From contig JAURNF010000036.1 in assembly GCA_030830285.1 (NCBI GenBank), positions 1 to 20,315 on the forward strand: DNA of 20,315 nucleotides. Reading direction: 5' to 3'. Every line of letters starts with the position of its first letter. The stretch's first letter is position 1. The notes beneath the pieces are model-generated. The model searched no databases. It saw nothing but the letters and a program-made list of their open reading frames with translations, and was not told the DNA's origin. Shown piece by piece: positions 1-8,188 of this stretch. This DNA is from Candidatus Kapaibacterium sp. Lineage in GTDB: Bacteria > Bacteroidota > Ignavibacteria > Kapaibacteriales > Kapaibacteriaceae. The translations under genes and the position numbers were made by a program.

Positions 1-2247
1 TACGTCGAGGATTTTGCATCTCGCCTGACGAATCACCAGAAGCAAGACAATTTCTACAACACCTCACCGGCCATCTCACCCGATGGTGAGTCGGTTGCGT
101 TTCTCTCCGATCGCGGAGATAACACGTTCGGACTGTGGGTGATGGACTTGCAGAAGAAGGAACCACGCCGGCTCGCCGCAAGTGCACGCTCTACAGACTT
201 CGAGGAGCTGAATTTCCTCACACCAGGCATCTCGTGGAATCCGAGCGGAAAGAAGTTGGCGGTGGGTGCAAAGGCAGCAGGACAGGATGCGATCTACATT
301 GTAGATGTTGCGTCGGGAGACTATCAGTCGATCGTTGATGGGTTCCAAACCATCGGTGCTGTATCGTGGTCACCCGATGGCAAGTACCTCGCCTTCGACG
401 CTGACTCTGGCGGAAAACACTCTGATATCTACATCTACGAGTTCGCTACAAAGCGCGTGCGTAGGCTCACACATGATGTGTTCACCGACATGGTACCATC
501 ATGGTCGCCTGATGGAACATACGTGTACTTCGTATCCGATCGCACCAAGTACACAAGTGGAACGGAAACGACACTCAACTTCGATCTCTCGATGTACGAC
601 GTCAATGCTCGCGATGTCTATCGTGTCGATGTGAAGAAGGGGACGATCGAGCGTATTACGCGTGATCCTGACGTAGGAAAGTATTCGCTTGAACTTACAC
701 CCGATGGAAAGCAGCTTCTCTACGTAGCCGACTATAACGGCATCAGCAATGTGTGGAAGCTCGATCTTCAATCCGGCAAGCGTGTAGCGCTGACCAATTC
801 ATTGCAAGAGGTAAGCCAGATCTCGCTTTCAAACGATGGCACCAAGCTTCTGTTTGCCTCGCAAAATCGTGTTGGGTACGACTTGTTCCTTCTCAAGTAC
901 CCCCTCGATTTGAAGGAACGCGACACACTTCCAATGACCTTGTTCCGCCAGCAGCAAATGGAAGAAAAGAATGCACTGGCCAGTGTGATGGATCGCTTGT
1001 CGAATGTCTCCGATACGACAACGGTGAGCTACGATGCGTTCGACGTCCAGCTCGAACAGGAAACCTCTGTTGCACCGTCGGATGTGCCGGTCGACAAATC
1101 GCCGAATGGCGATTCGCCAGTCGTCGATGCAGACTTCACTCCGAAGGATTACAAGGTTTCGTTCTCACCTGATGTGGTGACCGGTAATGCGGGATACAGC
1201 AACTGGTTCGGTGCGAATGGTCAGATCCAATTGTTGTTTACCGACATGATGGGCGACCACGAGATCTACTTCCGTGCGAATCTCTTTCTCGATCTCAACA
1301 ACAGTAGCTTCTTGCTTTCCTACGCCTACAAGCCAGAGATCATCGACTACAATGTTGCAGTGTTTCAGAACGCTGGCTTTACCTATGTACGCCCTGAAGG
1401 TGCACCTGGAACATACCTGTACCGACTTCGCAATTACGGCGGACTTCTGTGGGCGTCGTATCCGTTCTCGCGCTACTCACGTATTGATCTTGGTTCGCAG
1501 ATCATGATGATGTCGCGCGAAAACATCGACATTCCACAAGACCCATCACTGTCGCGCTTCGTCACGGTGCCAACGATCTCGTACGTGTACGACGATGCGT
1601 TGCAAGGGTTCTGGGCACCTACCAAGGGCACTCGTGCGAACCTCACGCTCGAGGCGTCACCAAAGTGGGGTTCGTCTGGCTTGTCCTTTGCAACAGCACG
1701 ATTTGATGGACGGCACTATATCCATCTGGGTGGTCCATACACGATTGCTGTTCGCGGAAGTGGCGGTATCAGCGTAGGAGGCAATCCACAGAAGTTCTTT
1801 ATCGGTGGTGTCGATAATTGGTTCAATCGTTTCTTCTCCGATAATGGCTGGCCGTTTGTCAATCCAGAAGACTTTGCTTTCACGCGCCCAGGGTGGCCCC
1901 TTCGCGGATGGGCCCTCAATGAGCGCAATGGTACACAGTACGCAGTAACGAACGTCGAACTTCGTTTTCCGTTCCTCTTCTTGTTACAAGCTGGACCGCT
2001 TCCGTCGCTGTTTCAAGGATTGCAAGGTCAGATCTTCTTCGATGCAGGGGGCGCGTGGGATGCCCAAGGTCAGGCTCTGATGGCCAATGGCATGATTGCA
2101 CCCAACCCGATCCTCACAAGCTTTGGCGTTGGTATCCGCTCACTTGCACTAGGCCTGCCATTGCGATTTGATGTCGCCTGGAGACAAGAGCCGTGGGGTG
2201 GGACGTCTGCACCGATCTATCTCTTCTCACTGGGCGCTGACTTTTAG
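1..2247 (+). CDS. Outer-membrane protein with TolB-like beta-propeller and BamA/D15-like barrel (5' partial)
   Basis: The reading frame is open from the first base, so the true start lies outside the window; 748 codons are visible. Residues about 20-310 (window numbering) carry repeated PD40/TolB-type blades with the motif SPDG or similar: SPAISPDGESVAF, VSWSPDGKYLAF, PSWSPDGTYVYF, LELTPDGKQLLY and ISLSNDGTKLLF. A linker rich in Asp, Pro, Ser and Val follows (about 345-390). From about residue 400 to the end the sequence shows alternating amphipathic strands typical of a surface-antigen (D15/BamA-like) barrel, and the last residue is Phe, the usual C-terminal signal for BAM-dependent barrels. 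It is therefore probably an outer-membrane protein with a periplasmic propeller. Related proteins in some phyla carry an N-terminal peptidase-like domain, which could lie upstream; that is inference. Its substrate is unknown. The 3' end overlaps the convergent yigZ-type gene by 21 bases. Confidence 0.85.
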   Translation, partial: YVEDFASRLTNHQKQDNFYNTSPAISPDGESVAFLSDRGDNTFGLWVMDLQKKEPRRLAASARSTDFEELNFLTPGISWNPSGKKLAVGAKAAGQDAIYIVDVASGDYQSIVDGFQTIGAVSWSPDGKYLAFDADSGGKHSDIYIYEFATKRVRRLTHDVFTDMVPSWSPDGTYVYFVSDRTKYTSGTETTLNFDLSMYDVNARDVYRVDVKKGTIERITRDPDVGKYSLELTPDGKQLLYVADYNGISNVWKLDLQSGKRVALTNSLQEVSQISLSNDGTKLLFASQNRVGYDLFLLKYPLDLKERDTLPMTLFRQQQMEEKNALASVMDRLSNVSDTTTVSYDAFDVQLEQETSVAPSDVPVDKSPNGDSPVVDADFTPKDYKVSFSPDVVTGNAGYSNWFGANGQIQLLFTDMMGDHEIYFRANLFLDLNNSSFLLSYAYKPEIIDYNVAVFQNAGFTYVRPEGAPGTYLYRLRNYGGLLWASYPFSRYSRIDLGSQIMMMSRENIDIPQDPSLSRFVTVPTISYVYDDALQGFWAPTKGTRANLTLEASPKWGSSGLSFATARFDGRHYIHLGGPYTIAVRGSGGISVGGNPQKFFIGGVDNWFNRFFSDNGWPFVNPEDFAFTRPGWPLRGWALNERNGTQYAVTNVELRFPFLFLLQAGPLPSLFQGLQGQIFFDAGGAWDAQGQALMANGMIAPNPILTSFGVGIRSLALGLPLRFDVAWRQEPWGGTSAPIYLFSLGADF

Positions 2248-2841
2248 CGCACCTGCTCGCGCATTCGTGCGCGATGTGATTGCCTCGCACAACGCGTCAA
2301 GCTGCTCCGACGCTACCACCACATCGAAGGTGATTGCGTCGCCGTACGCTGCGGTAAACTTCGCGTCGAACTCTTCGAGCGTGCGCGTTACTGTCGACAC
2401 ATCATCGTAAAGACAGAAGACAGTTGCTTGCGAAATGTCACGAACGATGACGCGCTCACATGCATCAATAGCGATCTGGCCGGCTTCCGCATAGGCACGT
2501 GCCAGTGGGCCAACACCAAGCTTCACACCGCCGTAGTATCGTACAACCACCAGCAAGACGTCGCTCAGTTGTGCGCGCTGTAAGGCGAATAGAAGGGGCT
2601 TGCCAGCAGTACCAGACGGTTCACCATCGTCAGACATTCTGTACTCGAGTCCGGTCGGACCCACGCGCCACGCATAGCAGTGATGCACAGCGTCGACGTG
2701 CTTGGAACGGAGCTCGTCGAGGCATTGTTGAGCATGCTCCTTTGACCTGCACGGTTGGAGATAGGCGAGAAAGGTTGACCGTTTGATGGTAATTTCGCCT
2801 GTTGTAACGCTGCTGACAGTATCGTACGACGTGAAACTCAT
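2227..2841 (-). CDS. yigZ: YigZ/IMPACT family protein
   Basis: This 204-residue protein matches the usual length of the UPF0029/YigZ family. The conserved core is plain: HHCYAWRVG (53-61), then RMSDDGEPSGTAGKPLL (68-84), then VVVRYYGGVKLGVGPLARAY (98-117). The last 70 residues or so form the DUF1949-like ferredoxin-fold domain. Family members are homologous to eukaryotic IMPACT, which regulates GCN2; the bacterial role is not settled, and ribosome or nucleic-acid binding has been proposed. The gene lies divergent from bshA with only 18 bases between start codons, so any promoter must sit within the neighbouring coding sequence. Its 3' end overlaps the convergent outer-membrane protein gene. 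Confidence 0.92.
   Translation of the reverse strand: MSFTSYDTVSSVTTGEITIKRSTFLAYLQPCRSKEHAQQCLDELRSKHVDAVHHCYAWRVGPTGLEYRMSDDGEPSGTAGKPLLFALQRAQLSDVLLVVVRYYGGVKLGVGPLARAYAEAGQIAIDACERVIVRDISQATVFCLYDDVSTVTRTLEEFDAKFTAAYGDAITFDVVVASEQLDALCEAITSRTNARAGALKVSAQ
2257..2274. terminator. Stem-loop with TTCG loop after the outer-membrane protein gene
   Basis: TCGCGCATTCGTGCGCGA forms a perfect 7-bp stem with a TTCG tetraloop, starting 10 bases after the stop of the plus-strand gene and inside the 3' coding end of the minus-strand gene. It has no clear T-run behind it. It may act as a transcript end or as 3' protection for the upstream gene, but the function is inferred. Confidence 0.35.
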
Positions 2842-2859
2842 TGCAAGAAAGTATCTCTC

Positions 2860-3993
2860 ATGCGAATTGGAATGGTGTGCTATCCCACCTATGGTGGCAG
2901 CGGTGTCTTGGCAACAGAGCTAGGGCAAGAGCTTGCTCGACGTGGGCACAGTGTGCATTTCATCACCTACGCGCAGCCGATGCGTCTGGACCGATTCCAG
3001 GACAACATCTACTACCACGAGGTTGAAACTCCGTCATACCCGCTGCTTGAGTTCAACCTCTACACACTTGCTCTCGCTGGGAAGATCCTCGACGTCGCAA
3101 AATACGAACAGCTTGATGTGGTGCACGTACACTACGCAATTCCACATGCGATTAGTGCCCACCTGGCACAGGAGATCGCAGCAGCGACAACGCCTTTTGC
3201 ACTTGTTACGACTCTGCATGGCACCGACATTACGCTTGTCGGCATGGAACCCACGTTTCATCCACTCGTCAAGTACTCTCTGGAAAAGATCGATGCAGTG
3301 ACTGCGGTGTCTGGGTTTCTTCAGGAGAAGACGCGACAGGGCTTCGGTGCGGATCTTGAAATTCAGTCGATTCCCAATTTCGTTGACACTGCACTCTATA
3401 CGCGATCAGCATCAGACGCGCTAGAACGCAAACTGCGCTGTGGTGACGAATGGATCTTGATGCACGTGTCCAACTTCCGACCAGTCAAGCGTGTTCAAGA
3501 TTGCATTCGCATTCTCGCAGAAGTCAGAAAGAAACTCCCTGCACGCTTGGTCTTCGTTGGCGATGGTCCAGAACGTAGCGAAGCGGAACGTCTTACCCGC
3601 GAGCTTGGTGTTGAAGAGCACGTAACCTTCCTCGGGAAGCAGTCGGCGCTGCCGGAGATTCTTTCTGTGGCTGACATCTTCCTACTGCCGTCGCAGCAAG
3701 AGAGCTTTGGCCTATCGGCACTCGAAGCGATGTCGTGCTCTGTTCCAGTGATCGCTACCAACATCGGTGGTATTCCGGAAGTTGTCAAGCACGACGAAAC
3801 TGGCTTTATCGCGGAGCTGGGCGATGTGCAACGCATGGCCAAGTACTGTGTAGAGCTGCTAAGCAATCCGAAGAAGCTCGCGGCCTTTCGTGCAAATGCG
3901 CGGCGTCGAGCGGTCGAAAATTTCGACATCGCCAAGATCGTGCCGATGTATGAAGAGCTGTACGAAACAGTTACAAGCACAACAACAGACTAA
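2860..3993 (+). CDS. bshA: N-acetyl-alpha-D-glucosaminyl L-malate synthase BshA
   Basis: This is a GT4 glycosyltransferase of 377 residues, the usual BshA length. BshA joins UDP-GlcNAc and L-malate, the first step of bacillithiol synthesis in the cytoplasm. The N-terminal Rossmann domain begins MRIGMVCYPTYGGSGVLATE, the hallmark BshA opening, followed by TPSYPLLEFNLYTLALAGKI and HVHYAIPHA (89-97). The C-terminal nucleotide-sugar domain has SNFRPVKR (204-211), VFVGDGPE (231-238) and the EX7E motif at E281 and E289 in ESFGLSALEAM, followed by NIGGIPEVV. The subfamily call rests on these N-terminal motifs, because generic GT4 enzymes lack them. bshB and bshC are not in the window. The start follows a weak AAGAAAG purine stretch. 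Confidence 0.92.
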   Translation: MRIGMVCYPTYGGSGVLATELGQELARRGHSVHFITYAQPMRLDRFQDNIYYHEVETPSYPLLEFNLYTLALAGKILDVAKYEQLDVVHVHYAIPHAISAHLAQEIAAATTPFALVTTLHGTDITLVGMEPTFHPLVKYSLEKIDAVTAVSGFLQEKTRQGFGADLEIQSIPNFVDTALYTRSASDALERKLRCGDEWILMHVSNFRPVKRVQDCIRILAEVRKKLPARLVFVGDGPERSEAERLTRELGVEEHVTFLGKQSALPEILSVADIFLLPSQQESFGLSALEAMSCSVPVIATNIGGIPEVVKHDETGFIAELGDVQRMAKYCVELLSNPKKLAAFRANARRRAVENFDIAKIVPMYEELYETVTSTTTD

Positions 3994-4041
3994 TCTCACG
4001 AACGAACGTCAATTCATCCCACGTCAATCTTTGCAGCAGCC

Positions 4042-5409
4042 ATGACCATCGAACAGTACTTCGATCAGCATCGTCAGCGATTTGAGGATCAACTTTGCGA
4101 GTTCCTCGCCATTCCAAGTGTGAGCACAGATGCAGCTTGCACGCCTGATGTGCAGCGATGTGCATCATGGCTGGCCGACCACCTGCGTTCGATTGGAGTT
4201 TCACACGTTGAGATCATCCCAACGCCAGGACATCCGATTGTGTATGCAGAACATTGCACAGCAGGACCCGATGCGCCGACGTTGTTGTTCTACGGACACT
4301 ATGATGTGCAACCAGTTGATCCGCTCAACTTGTGGACCAACCCGCCGTTTGAGCCAACGATTCGCGATGGCAAGGTGTTCGCACGCGGTGCAACGGACGA
4401 CAAGGGCCAGGTGTTCCTGCACATCAAGGCCATCGAAGCGATGCTTGCCGTAGATGGCTCACTTTCGGTCAATCTCAAGTTGTTGATTGAAGGCGAAGAG
4501 GAGATTGGTAGTCCGAACCTCGCGCCGTTTGTTGAGCAGAATCGTGAAAAGCTCGCCTGCGACGCCGTTGTCGTGTCCGACACCTCGATGTTCGCTCCGG
4601 GCGAGCCATCGATCGTCTACGGTCTGCGTGGTCTTGCCTACCTCCAAATCGACATTCAAGGTCCGAACCGTGACCTCCATTCAGGATCGTACGGCGGCGC
4701 GGTTGCAAACCCGATAAATGCACTTGCGCACATCATCGCCAAGCTCAAAGACGCCAATGGAACGATCACCATTCCTGGCTTCTATGATGCAGTTCTAGAA
4801 CTCACACCGACTGAACGCGAATCGCTCAATGCGTTGGGCTACTCCGACGAGCGTCTCAAGTCGGATGTCGATGTCGATGCCGTTGTGGGCGAGCCAGGGT
4901 TTACTACGATCGAGCGACTCGGTGCTCGTCCGACTCTTGATGTAAACGGTATTCTTGGTGGATTCACAGGAGAGGGTGCTAAGACAGTGCTCCCAGCTCG
5001 TGCAATGGCGAAGGTTTCGATGCGCCTCGTGCCGCATCAGAAGCACGACGACATCGCAACGAAGGTGATCGATTATGTGACATCGATCGCGCCTCCGGGA
5101 ACAACGGTCAACGTTCAGGATCTCCATGGTGCGGACCCTGTGCTTGTTGACATTTCATCTCCTGCAATCGTTACCGCAGCAAAAGCACTTGAAGAAACAT
5201 TCGGCGTCAAGTGTCGCTTTACACGCGAAGGCGGGTCAATCCCTGTGGTGTTGCTCTTCGACACCGTGCTCAAGGCACCTACCGTGTTGATGGGATTTGG
5301 TCTGAATAACGAGAACGCGCACTCTCCGGATGAGCACTTCTCGCTGTCGAACTTCCACACAGGCATGCGCGCAGCTGCGCGGTATTACGCGATGATGGGT
5401 CAGGCATGA
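4042..5409 (+). CDS. M20 family metallopeptidase (dipeptidase, CNDP-like)
   Basis: This 455-residue protein has the complete di-zinc site of the M20 carnosinase/CNDP2-like branch: H86 and D88 in GHYDVQP, D119 in ARGATDDKGQ, the general base and ligand pair E153/E154 in IEGEEEIGS, D180 in SDTSMF, and H427 in NAHSPDE. The inserted dimerisation domain starts near DLHSGSYGGAVANP (211-224), where H213 would reach the partner active site. It is predicted to be a cytosolic peptidase that cleaves dipeptides or similar amides, since there is no signal peptide. It lies 48 bases after bshA and shares an ATGA overlap with the downstream transporter gene, so the two are translationally coupled. It could finish degrading peptides brought in by the importer encoded downstream, but that link is only inferred. 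Confidence 0.9.
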   Translation: MTIEQYFDQHRQRFEDQLCEFLAIPSVSTDAACTPDVQRCASWLADHLRSIGVSHVEIIPTPGHPIVYAEHCTAGPDAPTLLFYGHYDVQPVDPLNLWTNPPFEPTIRDGKVFARGATDDKGQVFLHIKAIEAMLAVDGSLSVNLKLLIEGEEEIGSPNLAPFVEQNREKLACDAVVVSDTSMFAPGEPSIVYGLRGLAYLQIDIQGPNRDLHSGSYGGAVANPINALAHIIAKLKDANGTITIPGFYDAVLELTPTERESLNALGYSDERLKSDVDVDAVVGEPGFTTIERLGARPTLDVNGILGGFTGEGAKTVLPARAMAKVSMRLVPHQKHDDIATKVIDYVTSIAPPGTTVNVQDLHGADPVLVDISSPAIVTAAKALEETFGVKCRFTREGGSIPVVLLFDTVLKAPTVLMGFGLNNENAHSPDEHFSLSNFHTGMRAAARYYAMMGQA

Positions 5410-6326
5410 CAACGCATAGGGCAGAGCTCCTTCTTGTAGCGATCACCGTGTTCTGGGGTGCCACCTTTGCATTCATCAAGAATGAAATGGTCGACACGCA
5501 GCCCAGTGTGTTTGTTGCTCTGCGCTTCGGTATTGCCTCGATACTGGGTCTTGCACTATGGCATAGACATCTCGCAGCGCTCTCGCCAGAGACACGACGT
5601 CGGGGTGTAGTACTCGGTGTGTTGTACGGCAGTGGTTTCTTGTTGCAAACCATAGGCATGCAGTACACCACTGCATCAGCATCGGCGTTCGTGACGGGCG
5701 CCATGGTGGTGTTTGTTCCAATCGTCAATCGATTGCTTCATGGTATGCGCATGAAGGCAAATCATATCGCCTCAATCGTCCTTGTATTGCTGGGTCTGTG
5801 GTTCTTCACTTCGCCCCAAGAACACGGCGTGAACATTGGTGATGTGATCACGCTGGTGAGTTCCGTGTTGTGGGCTGTGTATCTGACCCACATCGACGTA
5901 TGGACGCGCGAACTTCAGGAACAACCGACTGCGCTCAACGCACTTGTTGTGTTGCAGTTCATCGTGACGGTCATTCTTGCACTCGTGCTCGTCGGCGTTG
6001 ATGTAGCACGTGGCGTTAGCATCCATCCACATTTCGATATGCAGTTCGTGATTGCGCTGTTGTACTGCGCTGTGGTGGCCTCGCTCATTGCGACCTTTGT
6101 GCAGACACGTTTCCAGCACTACACGCATCCGGTTCGAGCAGGCGTGATTTACGCCCTTGAGCCACTTGCAGCAGCAGCGATCGCATGGGTTATTCTTGAC
6201 GAACGATTTACTGCGTCACAAACCCTTGGTGCGATTGTGTTGCTTGGTGGGACGATCGTGCCTGACCTTTTGGCACGACGCACGGAAAGCTCCAAACCAC
6301 TGCCGACGAATGGAAAGCACGAGTGA
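5406..6326 (+). CDS. EamA (DMT superfamily) transporter
   Basis: This 306-residue integral membrane protein has about ten hydrophobic segments in two EamA repeats. Typical signatures are WGATFAFIKNEM in helix 1, GMQYTTASASAFVTGAMVVFVPI at the end of the first repeat, and YALEPLAAAAIAWVILDERF near residues 248-267 in the second. Family members export or exchange amino acids, metabolites or other small solutes; the substrate cannot be read from sequence. The start overlaps the stop of the upstream peptidase gene (ATGA). The stop sits at the start region of the cyclo-ligase gene, so the three genes look like one transcript. Confidence 0.9.
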   Translation: MTTHRAELLLVAITVFWGATFAFIKNEMVDTQPSVFVALRFGIASILGLALWHRHLAALSPETRRRGVVLGVLYGSGFLLQTIGMQYTTASASAFVTGAMVVFVPIVNRLLHGMRMKANHIASIVLVLLGLWFFTSPQEHGVNIGDVITLVSSVLWAVYLTHIDVWTRELQEQPTALNALVVLQFIVTVILALVLVGVDVARGVSIHPHFDMQFVIALLYCAVVASLIATFVQTRFQHYTHPVRAGVIYALEPLAAAAIAWVILDERFTASQTLGAIVLLGGTIVPDLLARRTESSKPLPTNGKHE

Positions 6327-6919
6327 TGATGAAGAGTGCATTGCGAGAACACATACTCACGCAGCGCGCAGCGATTGAGCCCGCAGCGAGACTCTTGTGG
6401 GATCAGCTCATTTTCGAACGTGCGCATAAGCACCGAGCATTCCAGCTCGCGCGTCGCGTGCATGTCTACCGTTCCGTCCGTGATGAAGTTGAGACGCTCC
6501 CACTGATCGAGTACGCATGGGGTATCGGCAAGGATGTCTTTGTACCGGTCGTTCCCCCTGGTAGCACAACCATGCGACACTGCAAGGTCACGTGGCGAAC
6601 GGAATGGCGCGAGGGTGCGTTCGGAATTCTTGAGCCAGCAAATGCTGTGGCGGAAGACTACGTTGACGAACCATCGTTCTTCGACGAGGGCTCGGCTATT
6701 GTTGTGCCGCTTGTGGCCTTCGATCGGTCGTGCAATCGTCTAGGATATGGCAAGGGGTACTACGATCGCTTCCTACGGGCAACAAGTGCCACGTCGATTG
6801 GAATCGCCTACGAGCTTCAGCGCACAATGAATGTTGGACTTGAGGAACACGATGTTCCGCTTCACTGCGTCGCAACGCAGGAGCGTTGGTATGTCGCAAG
6901 TTCACAAGCGCAGAGATAG
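6326..6919 (+). CDS. 5-formyltetrahydrofolate cyclo-ligase
   Basis: This 197-residue protein matches the MTHFS/YgfA family, which converts 5-formyl-THF to 5,10-methenyl-THF using ATP. The N-terminal KSALREH with later basic residues fits the ATP/substrate site. RSVRDEVETLPLIEYAW (49-65) is the substrate region. The diagnostic C-terminal motif NRLGYGKGYYDRFL is at 137-150, preceded by IVVPLVAFD. I chose the ATG at 6326, overlapping the upstream TGA by one base (TGATG), because a GGAAAG ribosome site at 6312-6317 is 8 bases ahead of it. GTG at 6323 and ATG at 6329 are alternatives that change only the first residue or two. Confidence 0.92.
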   Translation: MMKSALREHILTQRAAIEPAARLLWDQLIFERAHKHRAFQLARRVHVYRSVRDEVETLPLIEYAWGIGKDVFVPVVPPGSTTMRHCKVTWRTEWREGAFGILEPANAVAEDYVDEPSFFDEGSAIVVPLVAFDRSCNRLGYGKGYYDRFLRATSATSIGIAYELQRTMNVGLEEHDVPLHCVATQERWYVASSQAQR

Positions 6920-6922
6920 CGT

Positions 6923-8155
6923 ATGAAATGTATCGTTGCTTTGGCGATGGTCTTCAGTTTCGTGTTTGCATCATCGGTGCACGCACAGGAGTGTCGCGAT
7001 CAGATGATTCTTGCTGCGCATGAGCGCGTGATGACGGCGGGGATCGACACTACTGGACATTGGTACGCTATCAGTCAACCGTTCGAGTCAATGGTAGGCT
7101 TGATCATTGATGGACGGCCATTCGGTCCGTACGAATCTGCTCTTCCGCCACGCTTCTCCCATGACGGGGGGGCATTCGTTGCTGGAGTCAAGACGCTCGG
7201 ACAGTGGAGTGTGCTTACCTCGATCGATACCATCGCGCTATCGGGCGATGTGCTCTACGACGTGCGATTTCCTGCACTTTCGGATGTCCCATGGTGGCAT
7301 CATGCAAATGGTCAAGACCACAGACTGTCAACGCGTGGGAAGACCTATACGTGCTCGCGTTCACCGCAGATGTTGAGTCTCGATCCATCAGGCACGGTCG
7401 CGGCTTGGGTTGAGTCTACGTCGGCAGGGGAGTTGCTCATGCGCAACGGACAAGAGATTGCGCGTGGCGAACAACTTCTGATTGCTGGTGTATGGTCGGA
7501 TGGATCAGTTGTCTATGCCGTGCGCTTTGGAAATGTGTGGTCGGTGTTTGTCGGTACACGCGAGATCGTGCGTTCACTGCTGAGCGTCGGAGAGTTTCAG
7601 ACCAACCTTGCTGGCACATCGTGTGGATTCCATGCTGCGGATGCAACGGGCTTGGCGCGCATGTATGTGTATACGGCCGACATGCAAGAGCCGTGGATGA
7701 GCCAGCCGTGTGAGAACATTTCTGGATTTGTCCTTGCGCCGTGGGAGCCCCTTGCCGCTGCGATCATCACGCGCAATGGGAATCGCTCTGTGAGTTTTCA
7801 AGGAACCGAGTATCCGGCTGGACAGCAAACGGGTCCGATTGGGTTCACACCTGATGGATCAACGATGATGTATGCGGGATTTGATGGGGAGCACTTCATC
7901 ACGTTGAACGGAAAGCAGCACCGCGTGCGGGGTGCCGTGAATCTTCGTGTGCCGCTGTCGATCGATCAAACTGGTACGTCGGCCGCGTGGGCAAGTTCAA
8001 CGACGCTTGCCAAAGCGAACCTTGAGTATCAGGTGCTGCGCCTCGGAAAGATGTGCGATTCGATGCTATCAGTCGTGTACAACCGACGGAAGAATGTCTT
8101 CCAAGGCCTCGGCTACATGGGACGTCATTTGTTTCTCTTAGAGTGCAAGCCGTAA
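6923..8155 (+). CDS. Secreted protein of unknown function, possible degenerate beta-propeller
   Basis: This is a 410-residue protein that I do not recognise. A clear Sec signal peptide (MKCIVALAMVFSFVFASSVHA) has a likely cleavage site after A21, so the mature protein is periplasmic or exported. The rest is rich in beta-strand-like stretches with several SxDG/TPDG turns (for example PRFSHDGGAFVAGV and IGFTPDGSTMMYAGFDGEHF), and phrases such as LIIDGRPFGPYE and ITLNGKQHRV recall PD40/WD40-like propeller proteins that describe a displayed value. No catalytic motif is visible. It starts 3 bases after the cyclo-ligase stop with no good ribosome site, so it is probably cotranscribed. A promoter for the next gene begins right after its stop. 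Confidence 0.75.
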   Translation: MKCIVALAMVFSFVFASSVHAQECRDQMILAAHERVMTAGIDTTGHWYAISQPFESMVGLIIDGRPFGPYESALPPRFSHDGGAFVAGVKTLGQWSVLTSIDTIALSGDVLYDVRFPALSDVPWWHHANGQDHRLSTRGKTYTCSRSPQMLSLDPSGTVAAWVESTSAGELLMRNGQEIARGEQLLIAGVWSDGSVVYAVRFGNVWSVFVGTREIVRSLLSVGEFQTNLAGTSCGFHAADATGLARMYVYTADMQEPWMSQPCENISGFVLAPWEPLAAAIITRNGNRSVSFQGTEYPAGQQTGPIGFTPDGSTMMYAGFDGEHFITLNGKQHRVRGAVNLRVPLSIDQTGTSAAWASSTTLAKANLEYQVLRLGKMCDSMLSVVYNRRKNVFQGLGYMGRHLFLLECKP

Positions 8156-8162
8156 CGCACCG

Positions 8163-8170
8163 TATCTTTG
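8163..8170 (+). promoter_or_regulatory. Bacteroidota-type -7 box upstream of biotin carrier gene
   Basis: TATCTTTG fits the TAnnTTTG consensus of the Bacteroidota housekeeping sigma factor. It lies in the 33-base gap before the ATG at 8189, which predicts a leader of only about 10-13 bases. I see no good TTG-type -33 element at the expected distance, so it is weaker than the two other promoters reported here. Confidence 0.5.
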
Positions 8171-8188
8171 CCGCGCACTAACAACCGC

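Noticed and set aside
8168..8188. Upstream TTG start for the biotin carrier gene
   Set aside because: The TTG overlaps the TATCTTTG promoter box, so it would lie upstream of the transcription start; ATG 8189 fits better.
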